The position numbers were made by a program, and so were the translations under genes. From Cannabis sativa (taxonomy: Eukaryota; Streptophyta; Magnoliopsida; Rosales; Cannabaceae), in NCBI RefSeq assembly GCF_029168945.1, contig NC_083610.1, forward strand, positions 50,733,429-50,797,428: 64,000 nucleotides of DNA, given 5' to 3'. The notes under the pieces were generated by a model. It was given only the letters and a program-made list of their open reading frames with translations, was not told where the DNA came from and searched no databases. Positions 23,109 through 38,485 of the stretch are shown here, in pieces (the stretch's first letter is position 1; each line of letters begins with the position of its first letter).

Positions 23109-24500
23109 TTAATTCCTGAGTTCCACACTATCCGGAACACAAACCCTAGCTTTATACAATAGCATCCCGTTGTCTGACACTGAAAAATCCCTGGCTTGAC
23201 CAGCTGAAACCTCTTCTCTGACCTTTACTAACTCTGGATCAGTCATCTGAGCGACTTTAATTCTTTCTAACAGATCAGATTGCAACGTCAAGTTGTGAAG
23301 CTTGCCTACCACAAACTCAATGCTAGATCTGACCATGTCCTCTGCTAACTGAGGTGAGATCTGAATCATGGTAGCTACCTGACTGGGACCTTTCCTGCTC
23401 AAGGCATCGACAACTACATTGGCCTTCCCGGGGTGATAAAGAATCTAACAATCGTAATCCTTCACTAACTCCAACCAACGGCTCTGTCTCATATTCAAAT
23501 ATTTCCGAGTAAAGAAATATTTGAGGCTTTTGTGGTCGGTATAAATTTCACACCTTTCTCCATAAAGGTAATGCCGCCAGATCTTCAATGCAAAAACTAC
23601 CGTGACCAATTCTAGGTCATGAGGCGGGTATCTCTGTTCATAATCCTTTAACTGACAGGAGGCATAAGCGATAACCCGATCGGCTTGCATCAGTACACAC
23701 CCCACACCCTGTCTGGATGCATCGCAATAAACCATAAACTTTTCTTTGTCAGAAGGCAAAGCTAGCACTGGAGCTGTAATCAACCTCTGTTTCAGCTCCT
23801 GAAAGCTAGCCTCACATTTGTCTGACCATACAAATCGCTGATTCTTCTTAGTAAGCTCGGTTAAGGGTGTTGAGATCTTAGAAAATCCTTCCACAAACTG
23901 ACGATAATAACCGGCTAAACCCAAGAAGCTTTTACTTTCTATCACTGTCTTCGGTCTTGGCCAATCCCTGACGGATTCTATTTTCCCTCGATCCACTTTG
24001 ATCCCATCTTTGCTAATAATGTGCCCTAAGAAAGACACCTGAGATAGCCAAAATTCATATTTCTTGAATTTGGCATAAAGCTTGTGTTCTCGAAGCCGTT
24101 GCAGAACCAACTGAAGATGTAACTCGTGCTCCTCTTCTGATTGAGAGTACACAAGGATGTCGTCAATAAACACAATTACACAGATATTGAGGAAATCCTT
24201 GAATACTCTATTCATCAAATCCATAAATGTTGCAGGAGCATTGGTTAGTCCAAATGACATAACCAAGAATTCGTAATGTCCATACCTAGTACGAAAAGTC
24301 GTCTTCGGAATGTCCTCCTCTCGAATTTTCAACTGATGATAACCTGATCGAAGATCAATCTTGAAGAAGACCGTCTTCCCCTGAAGTTGATCGAAAAGAT
24401 CATCGATCCTAGGTAATGGATATTTATTCTTCACTGTTAGCTTGTTTAACTCCCGATAGTCGATGCACATTCTCATAGACCCATCCTTCTTCTTGACAAA
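23109..24500 (-). pseudogene. Tekay reverse transcriptase and RNase H
   Basis: RT occupies most of 23445-24476: [58 protein letters not shown] and the catalytic FIDDILVYS are intact. RNase H follows with [36 protein letters not shown] and [14 protein letters not shown] at 23443-23445 and the preceding stop near 24498 break the polyprotein; the piece 23109-23402 continues the connection towards the integrase (ending PDSVELRN). Confidence 0.93.
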
Positions 24501-25205
24501 TCATACCGGAGCTTCCCAGGGTGACACACTAGGCCGAATAAACCCTATGTCAAGTAACCCTTGAAGTTGAATCTTCAATTCTTTAAGCTTAGCTGGAGCC
24601 ATTCTGTAAGGAGCCTTGGAAACCGGTTCCACTCCAGGTGCTAAATCTATCACAAAGTCAATCTCCTGCTGAGGTGGTAAACCCGAAAGTTCCTCGGGAA
24701 AAACACCTAGAAATTCCCGAACCACTTTGATATCCTCTGGCCGAATGGTATCTGGCCGAGTGGTATCCACTACCACGGCCAGAAACCCTAAACAACCGCC
24801 ACGCAGCAGTTCCCTAGCTGACCGGGCTGAAATCACCGGGATCCGAGATCCCTGAACTGAACTGACAAAAACAAATGGTTCTTCTCTTTCTGGTTGGAAA
24901 ATTACCATTTTCCTTTTGCAGTCAATACTGGCTGAGTATTTAGATAGGAAATCCATTCCTAGAATAATATCAAAATCTACTAAGCTCATCTCTATTAGGT
25001 CAACACTTAACTCCCTACCGTCAATTCTGATCGGCATAGACCTAATCCACCTTTTTGAGATAACTAACTCTCCGCTAGGTAAAAGGGTTCCAAACCCTGA
25101 TTCATATCTATCATGCGGTCTATCAAATTTACTAAAGATTCTGGCTGCCACATAAGAATGTGTGGCCCCAGAATCAAACAATACGGAATAAAAAGAATTA
25201 TTAAC
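24501..25205 (-). pseudogene. Tekay aspartic protease and RT lead-in
   Basis: The frame 24501-25181 holds the protease with the catalytic FDSGATHSYVA intact near its start and the flap/ILGMDFLSKYSASIDC block. It ends at the RT entry (FIRPSVSPWEAPV), where an in-frame stop replaces the next conserved residue. A stop near 25205 separates it from gag. It cleaves the polyprotein in live elements. Confidence 0.9.
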
Positions 25206-26490
25206 TTAGAGCTGACCTGTCACCACTGAAGGGCTGGCTTCTGCATCAGCCTGCGTAATGGCGAACACCCTAGCTAGAGTGGGTCTCGCCAGAGCCTTTG
25301 GTGCTTCTGTTCTAAGTTGAGGGCAATCCCTCTTGTAGTGTCCGGGCATGCCGCACTGGAAGCACCCCTGCCCTCTACACTCACCCAGATGGTGCCTTTT
25401 ACAACTGGGGCACTCTGGGTACGAAAAACGGGTCTCAGAACCACCCTGACGACTGCCTCGGTTCTGGTTCCCTCGGAAGCTCTTGTTCTGTCCCAAGCCA
25501 CCGGTTGCAGTGGATGCTTTTCGTTTTTGGTCCATGGTCGAACCCCTACCCCCCAGCTAAAGCCTGATACAGGAGGGGTAGGAGGCCCGCCACTCACTGG
25601 AGTCCTAGCTGACTCAGTCATACACCCAACTGCGCCCTCAGCTCGCAGTGCTTTCTCCACCATCTCAGCATAGGTGGTCTTGTCATCTGTTGTAATCATC
25701 AAGTCATGCTTGATCTTCACATTCAGTCCATCAAGGTTTTTTTCCTTCTTGCTGAAATCGGTAGGCATAATTCCCAAGGCCAACCTCGCCAACCGATCAA
25801 ACTGCGTCGTATACTCTGTCACACTCATATTTTCTTTCTGGGTTAGGTGAGTGAACTCTTTCCTCTTGGCACTTCTAACGGCCTCATTGTAATACTTCGC
25901 GTTGAAAAGTTCCTGGAACTTTTCCCAGGTCATCGTGGTGACATCGTGTATCATGGAAACCATGTCCCACCATACCAACGCATCCTCTTGAAACTGAAAT
26001 GTGGCACACACCACTATGTCATTCCCGGTGACGCCCATGAAGTTCAATATCTTCGTAATCACTGTTAGCCACTGCTCGGCTTTCATGACGTCCGGACCTC
26101 CCAGAAAAATCGGAGGTGCCTGCTTGCAGAACCTTTCATACAGAGGTTCCATTCTATTCACCGCTACTACTGGTTCGGCCTGGACAACAGGGGCAGGTGC
26201 CACTTGAACTTCTGGACTAGGCACTGCAGGAGCACCTTGCTGTCTTATCCGCTGAATCTCGTTATCTTGTTCCTCAATTCTAGATTGCATTTCTACAAAC
26301 CTATTTTCCCAGTTCTGGGCTTCCTGAGTGGCTTGGGCAGCCTGTGGCGGGTTAGCATCACCCCGACCACGAGCCCTGCCCCTGGGACCTCTACCTCAGC
26401 CCCGAGCATTTGGGGGAAACTGAGCTCCCTAACCTTGATTTGACCCGACCGAGTTGCCCTAACTCCTGGTATTTCGCCTGGCGTCCATCT
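25206..26490 (-). pseudogene. Tekay gag with zinc knuckle
   Basis: The likely start is the ATG near 26490, followed by three premature stops in the Arg/Gly-rich N-terminus; the frame is then open from 26290 to about 25560. The gag core includes PPIFLGGPDVMKAEQWLTVI and LVWWDMVSMIHDVTTMTWEK. A frame change near 25535-25560 leads to the piece 25206-25535 with the zinc knuckle CFQCGMPGHYKRDC and the tail that joins the protease. Confidence 0.9.
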
Positions 26491-26749
26491 AGTCTGAACA
26501 GCCTGCGAAACCAAGAGTTGGCATATCAGGTCATGATCAACGAGAGCTTACTAATGCCGCTTAATTTGAAAATTAAAAATATGCGACTATTCTACCATCA
26601 GGCTACTAACATGGTTCCTATCAGGCTTTTCTTAATTCATAATAATTAAAATAAGCTACTAAAGCAATAAAAGCTTACTGAACAGTAGAACGAGCTAACT
26701 GTTGATGATGATTGTACATGTCGCGATGATCTTCGGAAGACAACCTGCA

Positions 26750-26761
26750 GCTCTGATACCA
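26750..26761 (-). promoter_or_regulatory. Primer-binding site of the Tekay element
   Basis: On the minus strand TGGTATCAGAGC lies three bases inside the 5' LTR. It matches the well-known plant initiator-Met tRNA 3' end complement, and it fixes 26765-29092 as the 5' LTR. Confidence 0.92.
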
Positions 26762-26764
26762 AAT

Positions 26765-29092
<2,328 letters not shown>

Positions 29093-29217
29093 ATGCCAGC
29101 CTTGGCTCTAGTGACCATAGGATGAGTTGGCACCTTTGGTTGTAAGACGTGAACTGGTACATTGGTTTCTTCTCCTTCTTGGTTTGTCTACATTGTTTCT
29201 GCAGCAACTCAACTAGT
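29093..29217 (-). pseudogene. Copia element B pol fragment next to a family C LTR
   Basis: On the minus strand this encodes the linker after integrase, with VPTHPMVTRAKAGI, a classic copia block just before RT. It continues into 19453 across the Tekay insertion (duplicated atgcc). Its other end is cut at 29217 by a family C LTR, next to the 5-bp ctagt. The same sequence recurs at 36478-36587 with one difference. Confidence 0.85.
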
Positions 29218-31115
29218 TGTTGGAATTTATTTTACCAGGATCTTAGATCTACTCATAAGTATGTTGTTTAACACCCTAAATATGAACTTTCTAAAACGAT
29301 AAATAAACACATATAAAGTTAAGAAAACCTTACATTGATGGCAGCGGAATAATGTCTCCTTCCACTCAGATCTCTAACCCTTGTATCCTTTCTGTCGCAG
29401 AGCATTATCAAGACCTGAGCCCGAATGTCCTTCTCTTTTTATGTGATCCTTCATAGTCTTCCAATCTATGATTGAGGTACCACTTGCTGTGTGTGAGCAC
29501 TACTCTATCACTGAGGGTTTCGAAATTTAGAAGAAGAAAAGAGAGAGGGTAGGTTCGGCTATAGAAGAGAGAGGGAAGGCTCAGTTTTCTGAAAAAGTAA
29601 TTTTCTGACAGAAAGCTTGTTGAAAACTTATGAAAACTTGTTATTTGACTGAGCCATCACTTTCTATTTATAGGCAACTACTAGGTTTAGGTTAGTAATT
29701 ATTTTGCATTAAAATAATGAAAATATCAATTTGAAAAACCATCCCAAGTGGTCGGCCATAGGTGTTAATGGGCCTCACTTAGTTTTTGCAGTTTTCACAA
29801 ATTTTATTTCTATTTTCTCAAAAACGTCTATTTTCCAATTCCAACCATTTAAATGCCAAAACTAATTATTTAATAACTAAAATAAATTATTAAATAATAT
29901 TGTCATTTAATTTAATTATTAATTAGACATATAAAGTCTATTAATAAATAAATAAACCTAGAATCTCTTTTCTTTACAATTTCACCCCTGCTTAGTGAAA
30001 ATTCACAAATTAGACATAGTCTAATTTTAGAATTATAATTGATTAATCACAAATCAATTATTGAGTCTTACAAGCAGTATAGTCTCAACTAGAATGGGGA
30101 CCATGGATCTATATGCTGAGCTTCCAATAAGTGAACCGAATTTACTAGGTAAATCCCTACTTATTAATTCTTCGTTGAATCCACTCTTAGAACTTAGAAT
30201 TGCACTCTCAGACTTATATAGAGCATATTATATGTTCCACGATATAGATATGCTATCTCATTTAACCATTGTTATAATGTTATTGTGATCAAAGATCCTC
30301 TATATAGATGATTTACATCGAGATGGGATAATTTTACCGTTCTCACCCCTCAACGTATTTCGCCCCTTAAAACACTTAGCTACCTGTAAATGATGTTTAG
30401 TGATCTAATAATTAGTCACTTAAACAAAAAGCTCATCCATTTACTTCTATTTAGCTAAGCTCGAAGGGAATCATCACTTAACTTCTATACACCAGTAGAA
30501 GCTATAGATTCCATATTTATGTTCAGCACTCCCACTCAATCATACTATCATGTTCCCAAAATATACGTATTACCCTGACCCAAAAGTAGGCTTAACTAAT
30601 AAATCAAAGAACATGAATAGCACTCCTGAGTTGAGCCTATGCATATCAGGATTTAGATTCTTTTAATCTTAAGATCAACTACTGATATTGACTTGGAAAG
30701 ATATGACGGTAAGTTTATAATATCTTAACTAAGTTGCAATATCGGTCTAGTCCAATGTATACTCCATACATTCGAAACTAGTATACTTTAGCAATGTCCT
30801 GGAAAGAACATAACACTTACTCCAAGTGTAAGTACACATCATCGCTGATTATCACATTAGTGTAAATCCAAAACACTGATGAAACAGGGACTTAGTCTTT
30901 TGATTCATATGATCACAATCACATTCCACTGTGTTGACGATACTGTAATTGTGAATAAACATATGATCTGGACTTAACTGATTTTGTGTGTAAATGTAAT
31001 AAACATATTAAACCATTAGCATGTAAAACTCATGCAAACATAAATCACTTCAAATTTCTTATATTGATAACTAATCAGATTGTAAAGGGTTTTATTTAGG
31101 GCACAAAACCCAACA
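29218..31115 (-). repeat. Copia family C LTR, first copy (3' LTR)
   Basis: 1898 bp; on the minus strand it starts TGTTGGGTTTTGTGCC and ends AATTCCAACA. A TATA box (CCTATAAATAG, minus) lies at 29664-29674. The adjacent internal bases at 31116-31130 form the polypurine tract GCAAGTGGGAGTT on the minus strand, so this is the 3' LTR. Confidence 0.88.
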
Positions 31116-32837
31116 AACTCCCACTTGCACTAACATAAAACAAAGTGTGCAAATAAGTCAATCATATGTCTTGATATTCAGATCAAGTGTAGTATATTTG
31201 AATCCACCCAAACTTCTGGAAACTAGTTCATAAAATATTTATGAAACATCCTTTACTATATGCTTTACTCATCAAGGGATACTGAAATCCTTACTTTTTT
31301 AAAATACATCTGAATAAACAGAAGACATATCTCTCATATTTTAAAATATGGAATTGAGATAATACAGTGTAGACTTTTCTTCAGTAATATAACTTTTTGG
31401 TAATTTCGAATTTACAAAGTTATAATTCTGCTCTGGTAGAGCTTGAAATATTATGGAATAATTCCTCCACCCCCAGAGTAACCACCATCTCAAAATTTGA
31501 ATGAGTTGGGGTAGATATAAGGATAACTGATATACAGTTCCTTAATATCTAACATATAGATCACTTTCATAAATCTTTCTTGAATAACTTCTAATGTTCC
31601 TTATTTGATTACATCTCAGATAGCTACCACTCAATAGCAGATGTCTGGTTAAATAATACTTTTAACCTCTGATTGTTTGGAGAGTTATCTAGTTGTGACT
31701 TTTGTATTAGTCTGAAACTTTAAGTTTCTTTTAAGACTAAATCATCAACATAGCAGACTAATATTTGAAGTGAAAAATACTTGCTTGAGATTAAGTAATC
31801 AAAATTAAGATACCATAAAATGTTATGAGGATTAAGAATTCTTGGTTCAAGTCATTCGAATAGACTGAACTAGAATTCTATTATCTTATTCTCATAATTC
31901 TGATAAGTAATATCTATCCACATGAATGGTTAGATTTGCTTTTCAGTAGTGTTCTTAAGTTCCTATCACAAGTGTCAACCTAATGAAGATGGGTAAAGAA
32001 TTTTAAAATTCTCCCACTCAATTAAGGTAGTCTGAAACATTATCAAAGAACTTTTATAGGTATTATTATTTACTACAATAGTAAAACAATATTGGAACAT
32101 ACAATCAAGATCAAGGATTTATACTGATAATAGCTAATTCATTATATTACTTCCATGTTTAAAGAAAATATGTGTTACATAGGGTATTGTGGATAGACTC
32201 CACCCCTAAGTATATAGAGATTATGATCCACCCCTAAAGGTTGTAAAGATCATGATTCTCTAAGTGTTGTAGAGATTATGTGGAGTTGAATACAGTCCAG
32301 AGTTCATTAGATATAAAAGATCGTTGAACTGCATAGTTTTCTTAAATTTTCTCCACCCCTATCAGATCAAAAGATCCTATTAAACAAATTCTTAATAATT
32401 GTATTAGAATTAACAATTATTAATAAACATAGAAATAATTTCTAGTGTTTATTTAATATAACTCTATGAAGAGTTGTAAATATTATAGAATTTGCATCAA
32501 TAATAAAAAAAACTTACACATACAAACATATAAATATAATGTGGTAATTGTGTTGAAAGATAAAGTAAATGAAGCTCAATCTCATAAATTGCAATTTGTT
32601 TGATTAGAAAATAAAATAAACTTTATTAATAATAATAAAAAAAAAGTATTGCAACATTATGAGAAAAACAGGGATAAAATCCCTAACTAAAATTCGAAAT
32701 TCAAATGGTCTTTAAACTAAAACAATTAATTCAAAATTAGATAAATGAGCTTCATCTTCATCTTGGACGATCTTCACCCTTTGTCCAGCTTTCCGATCCA
32801 ACTCATGAAGATAGCATCTGAGTTCAAGTAGCTTGGC
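31116..32837 (-). pseudogene. Decayed pol remnant of copia family C
   Basis: No long ORF remains. On the minus strand a short copia RT trace LVCYVDDLV is readable, with the YVDD codons at 31741-31752. Flanking sequence has many stops and small deletions. Integrase is not recognisable. The call rests on this one motif and on position between gag and polypurine tract. Confidence 0.5.
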
Positions 32838-33819
32838 CTATAAGTAGAAGAAACAAATAAACAAAGTTAGTCCAGAATCAATAATCCAATTGGATAATAA
32901 TTCACTAAAACTCTTAAAGTTTATAGAAAGAAATACCTTGTTTCTTTGCAAGAAGTTTAGGACATTGGGGTTTCCAATGACCTTTCTCATTGCAGTAGAA
33001 ACACTTTCTTTTGAGTGCATCACCAGAAGCTGCAGCCTTTTTTGTTTTTCATGGCTTTGGCACGCTTCTTGGTGTTTCTCCACTTCTTCTTAGACTTGGG
33101 TTTAGAAGCAGAGGCAACATTTGCCTCAGGTTTGACCGTCCCATTACCATTGCCAGAATTTTGAGGTTTACTCCCTTTCTTCTTGGGTCCTCCAATCAAA
33201 TTTTCATATGTCTGAAGGTCATTGACTAACTCATGAAAGTCTATGTCCTTTTTATTCATGACATAATTTGATGTATAGGGCAGAAATGCGGAGTCAGACT
33301 ATTCAAGATAAGGCTTACTTGAGTAGTGTGATTCATTTCAGCACCATGATCCTGGGCTTCTTGGAAATAACTTACCATGAGGAGAACATGATCACGCACG
33401 TTTTGATGGGGTTTCATCCGTGCATTGATGTATTTCTTAGTCGCGTCGAAGCGAGACTGAAGAGATGCCCTACCGAATAGCTCAGTTAACTTCGTCATAA
33501 CTTCAGCAGCCTTTTCGGTTTTAGAAAACCAAGTTTTAAGGGTGTTAACCATGCTGGAAAGCATAAATTATAGAGCTTTGTCATTTGCTTTCTGCCAACG
33601 CTCATACTTTTCTTTCACAGCTTTGCATGCACTGTCCCCCGGCACTTCTAGAGACGGCTCAGTTAACACAAACAAGGCACTTTCTCCTATGAGAGCAATA
33701 TTAATGTTCTCATTCCATTTTGGAAAGTTAGATCCATTTAGCTTATTTTCGGTCAAGAGTGATAACATGGAATTCATCATGGTTATACATGATACTACAA
33801 AATAATAAATAGAAATCAA
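32838..33819 (-). pseudogene. Gag of copia family C
   Basis: Minus-strand pieces 33568-33819, 33256-33564 and 33020-33259 give a copia gag: NKLNGSNFPKWNENINIAL near the start, KLTELFGRASLQSRFDATKK in the middle, and MNKKDIDFHELVNDLQTYE before a Lys-rich linker. An in-frame TAA near 33566 and frame changes near 33270 and 33040 break it. A zinc knuckle CFYCNEKGHWKPQC lies at about 32961-33004. A protease start (NWIIDSG) is visible near 32890 and then lost. Confidence 0.85.
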
Positions 33820-36477
33820 TAATGGTTTAACACAAAATCCAATTCAGAAATTATAAGCACATAGCATGTAGAAATGATAAGAGAAAATACTACAAAAAAT
33901 ACAATTCTAAATAATTTCCAAGGTTTTCAACAAACTGATATCAGTGTCCCGTTTAGGATAGAGTCAAAGCTACCATCTATTGAATAGAGTTGTCAGCTCA
34001 TCTAAAATGTTAAACATTCTAGCAACCTTTTATTCGATCAAGATTGGAATCCAGCGTTGTCCCGTTTAGGCGAGAGTCAAGGCTATTCTATCTTATGAGC
34101 TTCTACCATTGTTTCATATTTTGCAAGTCAAATATAGTCGCCACCATTAGGGTGATCCATACCATATAAAACACTTACAAAGCTACTTATCTTTCGAGAT
34201 TAAACGGTGCGAACTTGCTAATGAACGTTCCTCCATTAGGAAGGATTACTCACTAAAACAAACGCTATGTAAAACCAACAATGGAGATCGAATATAATAA
34301 TAATAATAAAGCTCATTCTTTAAAATGTATTTTCTTTATTATTTTAATAAAATATATTCATTAAATATCGAATTTAGAATTAAAATTGTAAATAAGAATT
34401 TTATTTAATATTTATAAAATTATACTTAGATGGTGATTGAAATAAATTGAATTATTTTCATCTTAGTAATAATTTTGATATATAAATATTAAGAAATTAT
34501 TTAAGTTGTATTAATTTAAATTAATTTGCAACTTAAAATAAATTTTCATGAGAATATATTTATTGTATTTCGAAAAAGAAAGTATAAAACTATACTATTT
34601 TTCGAAAATACTTAAATAATAAATACTTAAGAAAAATACTTCAAGCAAAAATATCACCTATCTAGATTTTCCTCTTGACTAATTAATTCAATTTCTAATA
34701 ATATACTTTAATTCATTTATTCTAAATTAATCAATAAATGAAAAAATCATTGATTTAAGTTGGTCCAAGAATTAATTAAAATAACTAATTAATTTACAAC
34801 TTAATCTATTTTTCAAGATAAATTCAAAATCATCTTGCATTATTAAATGCAATTTCGAAATTGATTAATAAAATAAAGAATATATTTTGAAAATTATTTA
34901 AATTTAAGTTGAAAAAATAAATTTCAACTTAAAAAAAAATAATTTTCTATTTAATTTAGTGTCATGAAAAAGAAATATTTAAGTATCATGATGAAAATCA
35001 ACTTAGATATTTAATTTTTCAATTTAATTAAATGTATTAAATTCAAGAAATAAATAATTAAGTGTAAAGAAGGCTTAATTATTAATTTCTAGTTTAATAC
35101 TAGGAAAAATATACTTAAATAAATTGTACCAAAATTAATTATTTAAATAATTAATTTCACAATGTATAATATTTTCCTATTTAATATTAGAAATAATAAG
35201 TAGTCTAGAATTACTATCTAGAAAAGATACTTATATCTTATTTCACTATCTTTTCCACAAAAATTTGAAAAATATCTAATTTAAGTTACAATAGAAAAAA
35301 TCTAGAACTTAAATATTTTCAAATTTAAATTTAATTAAATATCAAAAAATTAAGTTGTAACCACTTAATTTGAAAAATATTCCATTTTAAGTTTAAAACT
35401 AACTTAAAAAATATCTTAAGAATCTTTAATAACTAATGCCTAGAATTCCTTAACTTAATTTTAAATTTAAATAAAATATTCAAATTTAAGTTAGATAAGA
35501 AAAATCAGTTAATATAACTAATTTATAACTTAAATAAGAATATTTAATTAAATAAGCTCCAGAAAGAATCTAGTTAGTTAAAATTCTTTATTTAATTAAA
35601 TACAAGAAAAATACAAATAGTTTGTCTAGAAATAATATCTAAAACTAAGAGTGTTTTTCTTAAAATTAACTTTAAAATATTTAAATGAAAATAAATTTCA
35701 TATATTTTAAAAGTTAATTATGTTGCTAATCAATTTTATTAGGTTAAACTAATTTAATTAACCTAGCACAGCTATTCAAATCAGGCAAATGGGCCTTCAC
35801 AATTGGGGTAGTTCATGTGAGGGGGAGCTAGGTTTAGTATGTCGTACCCACTTCTAATGGCCCCCAACTCTCACACAAGGCCCAAAAGAGAGGAATTTAA
35901 CCTTAAAATAAATAACTGTTATTAATTGAATAGGTCCAAGTACTAAATGGACCTAAATAAAATCTATCATGGTGTGACATTTTATTTAGCAACAACTTAT
36001 ATGCATCTATATAATAAAATAAACATATAGGCTCACACAGGCACACATTTGGATGGATCCTATCATGTTGCTAGGTCATACACAGATGAAAGAAGATTAT
36101 AAAATTTACCTGTTACAAATTATTTACTTGATCAATTGAACCATAGGTTAAAATCAGATCATTGGATCTGTCAACAAGTTAACCATGGCTATTTGCAATC
36201 AAGCAATAATAGGTTTTATAAAACTTACACATAAGCTAAAACACATACTCCTGCAACAAGGTTAGCTGGATAGTTGGATATAGGATTTATTTAATTTTAA
36301 ATAATTAAATTTAAAAAAAAAATAATTAAATAATAAAAAAATAATATTTAATTTTCGAATAAAAATAAAATATATATATATTTTCGAAATTAATAATAAA
36401 ATAATATTTAAAATTAAACCTACAATTTTAAAAAATTAGGTTTCAACTAACCTAAATATCATTTCAAAATTTGCTAA
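33820..36477 (-). other. Leader of the family C element
   Basis: About 2.7 kb, extremely AT-rich, no ORF. A 30-bp motif starting tgtcccgttta occurs at 33945-33974 and 34058-34087. A less AT-rich island lies at about 35770-36290. The right end stops at a CTA shared with the duplicated element B fragment. Confidence 0.5.
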
Positions 36478-36587
36478 CTAGTGACCATAGGATGAGTTGG
36501 CACCTTTGGTTGTAAGACGTGAACTGTTACATTGGTTTCTTCTCCTTCTTGGTTTGTCTACATTGTTTCTGCAGCAACTCAACTAGT
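36478..36587 (-). pseudogene. Second copy of the element B pol fragment
   Basis: It is 110 bp nearly identical to 29108-29217 (one mismatch) and encodes the same VTRAKAGI-side linker. On its right it ends with ctagt directly before the second C LTR; the same ctagt follows that LTR at 38486. Confidence 0.85.
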
Positions 36588-38485
36588 TGTTGGAATTTAT
36601 TTTACCAGGATCTTAGATCTACTCACAAGTATGTTGTTTAATACCCTAAATATGAACTTTCTAAAACGATAAATAAACACATATAAAGTTAAGAAAACCT
36701 TACATTGATGGCAGCGGAATAATGTCTTTTTCCACTCAGATCTCTAACCCTTGTATCCTTTCTGTCGCAGAGTATTATCAAGATCTGAGCCCGAATGTCC
36801 TTCTCTTTGTGTGTGATCCTTCACAGTCTTCCAATCTATGATTGAGGTACCACTTGCTGTGTGTGGGCACTACTCTATCACTGATGGTTTCGAAATTTAG
36901 AAGAAGAAAAAAGAGAGGGTAGGTTCGGCTATAGAAGAGAGAGGGAAGGCTCAGTTTTCTGAAAAAGTAATTTTCTGATAGAAAGCTTGTTGAAAACTTA
37001 TGAAAACTTGTTATTTGACTGAGCCATCACTTTCTATTTATAGGCAACTACTAGGTTTAGGTTAGTAATTATTTGGCATTAAAATAATGAAAATATCAAT
37101 TTGAAAAACCATCCCAAGTGGCCGGCCATAGGTGTTAATGGGCCTCACTTGGTTTTTGCAGTTTTCACAAATTTTATTTCTATTTTCTCAAAAACGCCAA
37201 TTTTCCAATTCTAACCATTTAAATGCCAAAACTAATTATTTAATAACTAAAATAGATTATTAAATAATACTGTCATTTAATTTAATTATTAATTAGACAT
37301 ATAAAGTCTATTAATAAATAAATAAACCTAGAATCTCTTTTCTTTACAATTTCACCCCTGCTTAGTGAAAATTCACAAATTAGACATAGTCTAATTTTAG
37401 AATTATAATTGATTAATCACAAATCAATTATTGAGTCTTACAAGCAGTATAGTCTCAACTAGAATGGGGACCATGGATCTATATGCTGAGCTTCCAATAA
37501 ATGAACCGAATTTACTAGGTAAATCCCTACTTATTAATTCTTCGTTGAATCCACTCTTAGAACTTAGAATTGCACTCTCAGACTTATATAGAGCATATTA
37601 TATGTTCCACGATATAGATATGCTATCTCATTTAACCACTGTTATAATCTTATTGTGATCAAAGATCCTCTATATAGATGATTAACATCGAGATGGGATA
37701 ATTTTACCGTTCTCACCCCTCAACGTATTTTGCCCCTTAAAACATTTAGCTACCTGTAAATGATGTTTAGTGATCTAAGAATTAGTCACTTAAACAAGAG
37801 CTCATCCATTTACTTCTATTTAGCTAAGCTCGAAGGGAATCATCACTTAACTTCTATACACCAGTAGAAGTTATAGATTCCATATTTATGTTCAGCACTC
37901 CCACTCAATCATACTATCATGTCCCAAAAATATACGTATCACCCTGACCAAAAAGTAGGCTTAACTAATAAATCAAAGAACATGAATAGCACTCCTGAGT
38001 TGAGCCTAAGCATATCAGGATTTAGATTCTTTAAATCGTAAGATCAACTACTGATATTGACTTGGAAAGATATGGCGGTAAGTTTATAATATCTTAACTA
38101 AGTTGTAATATCGGTCCAGTCCAATGTATACTCCATACATTCGAAACTAGTATACTTTACCAATATCTTGGAAAGAACATAACACTTACTCCAAGTGTAA
38201 GTCCACATCATCGCTGATTATCACATTAGTGTAAATCCAAAACACTGATGAAACAGGGACTTAGTCTTTTGATTCATATGATCACAATCACATTCCCCTG
38301 TGTTGATGATACTGTAATTGTGAATAAACATATGATCTGGACTTAACTGATTTTGTGTGTAAATGTAATAAACATATTAAACCATTAGCATGTAAAACTC
38401 ATGCAAACATAAATCACTTCAAATTTCTTATATTGATAACTAATCAGATTGTAAAGGGTTTTATTTAGGGCACAAAACCCAACAC
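36588..38485 (-). repeat. Copia family C LTR, second copy, flanked by ctagt
   Basis: 1898 bp, colinear with 29218-31115 at roughly 98% identity by eye. It is flanked on both sides by ctagt (36583-36587 and 38486-38490), and both flanks are element B pol, so by itself it looks like a solo LTR inserted in B. Confidence 0.88.

Larger units (their letters stand above)
31116..36477 (-). mobile_element. Interior of copia family C element, degenerate
   Basis: Between the two C LTRs lie a polypurine tract, a badly decayed pol, a recognisable gag and a long AT-rich leader. No primer-binding site is found at the right end, and a piece of element B (36478-36587) separates it from the second LTR, so the interior lost its 5' end. 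The interior is far more decayed than the roughly 2% difference between the LTRs suggests, which fits a non-autonomous family mobilised in trans. Confidence 0.7.

Noticed and set aside
30061..30288. Two near-identical 75-codon ORFs (also 37431-37658)
   Set aside because: They lie antisense within family C LTRs and match only because the LTRs match; no known protein resemblance.
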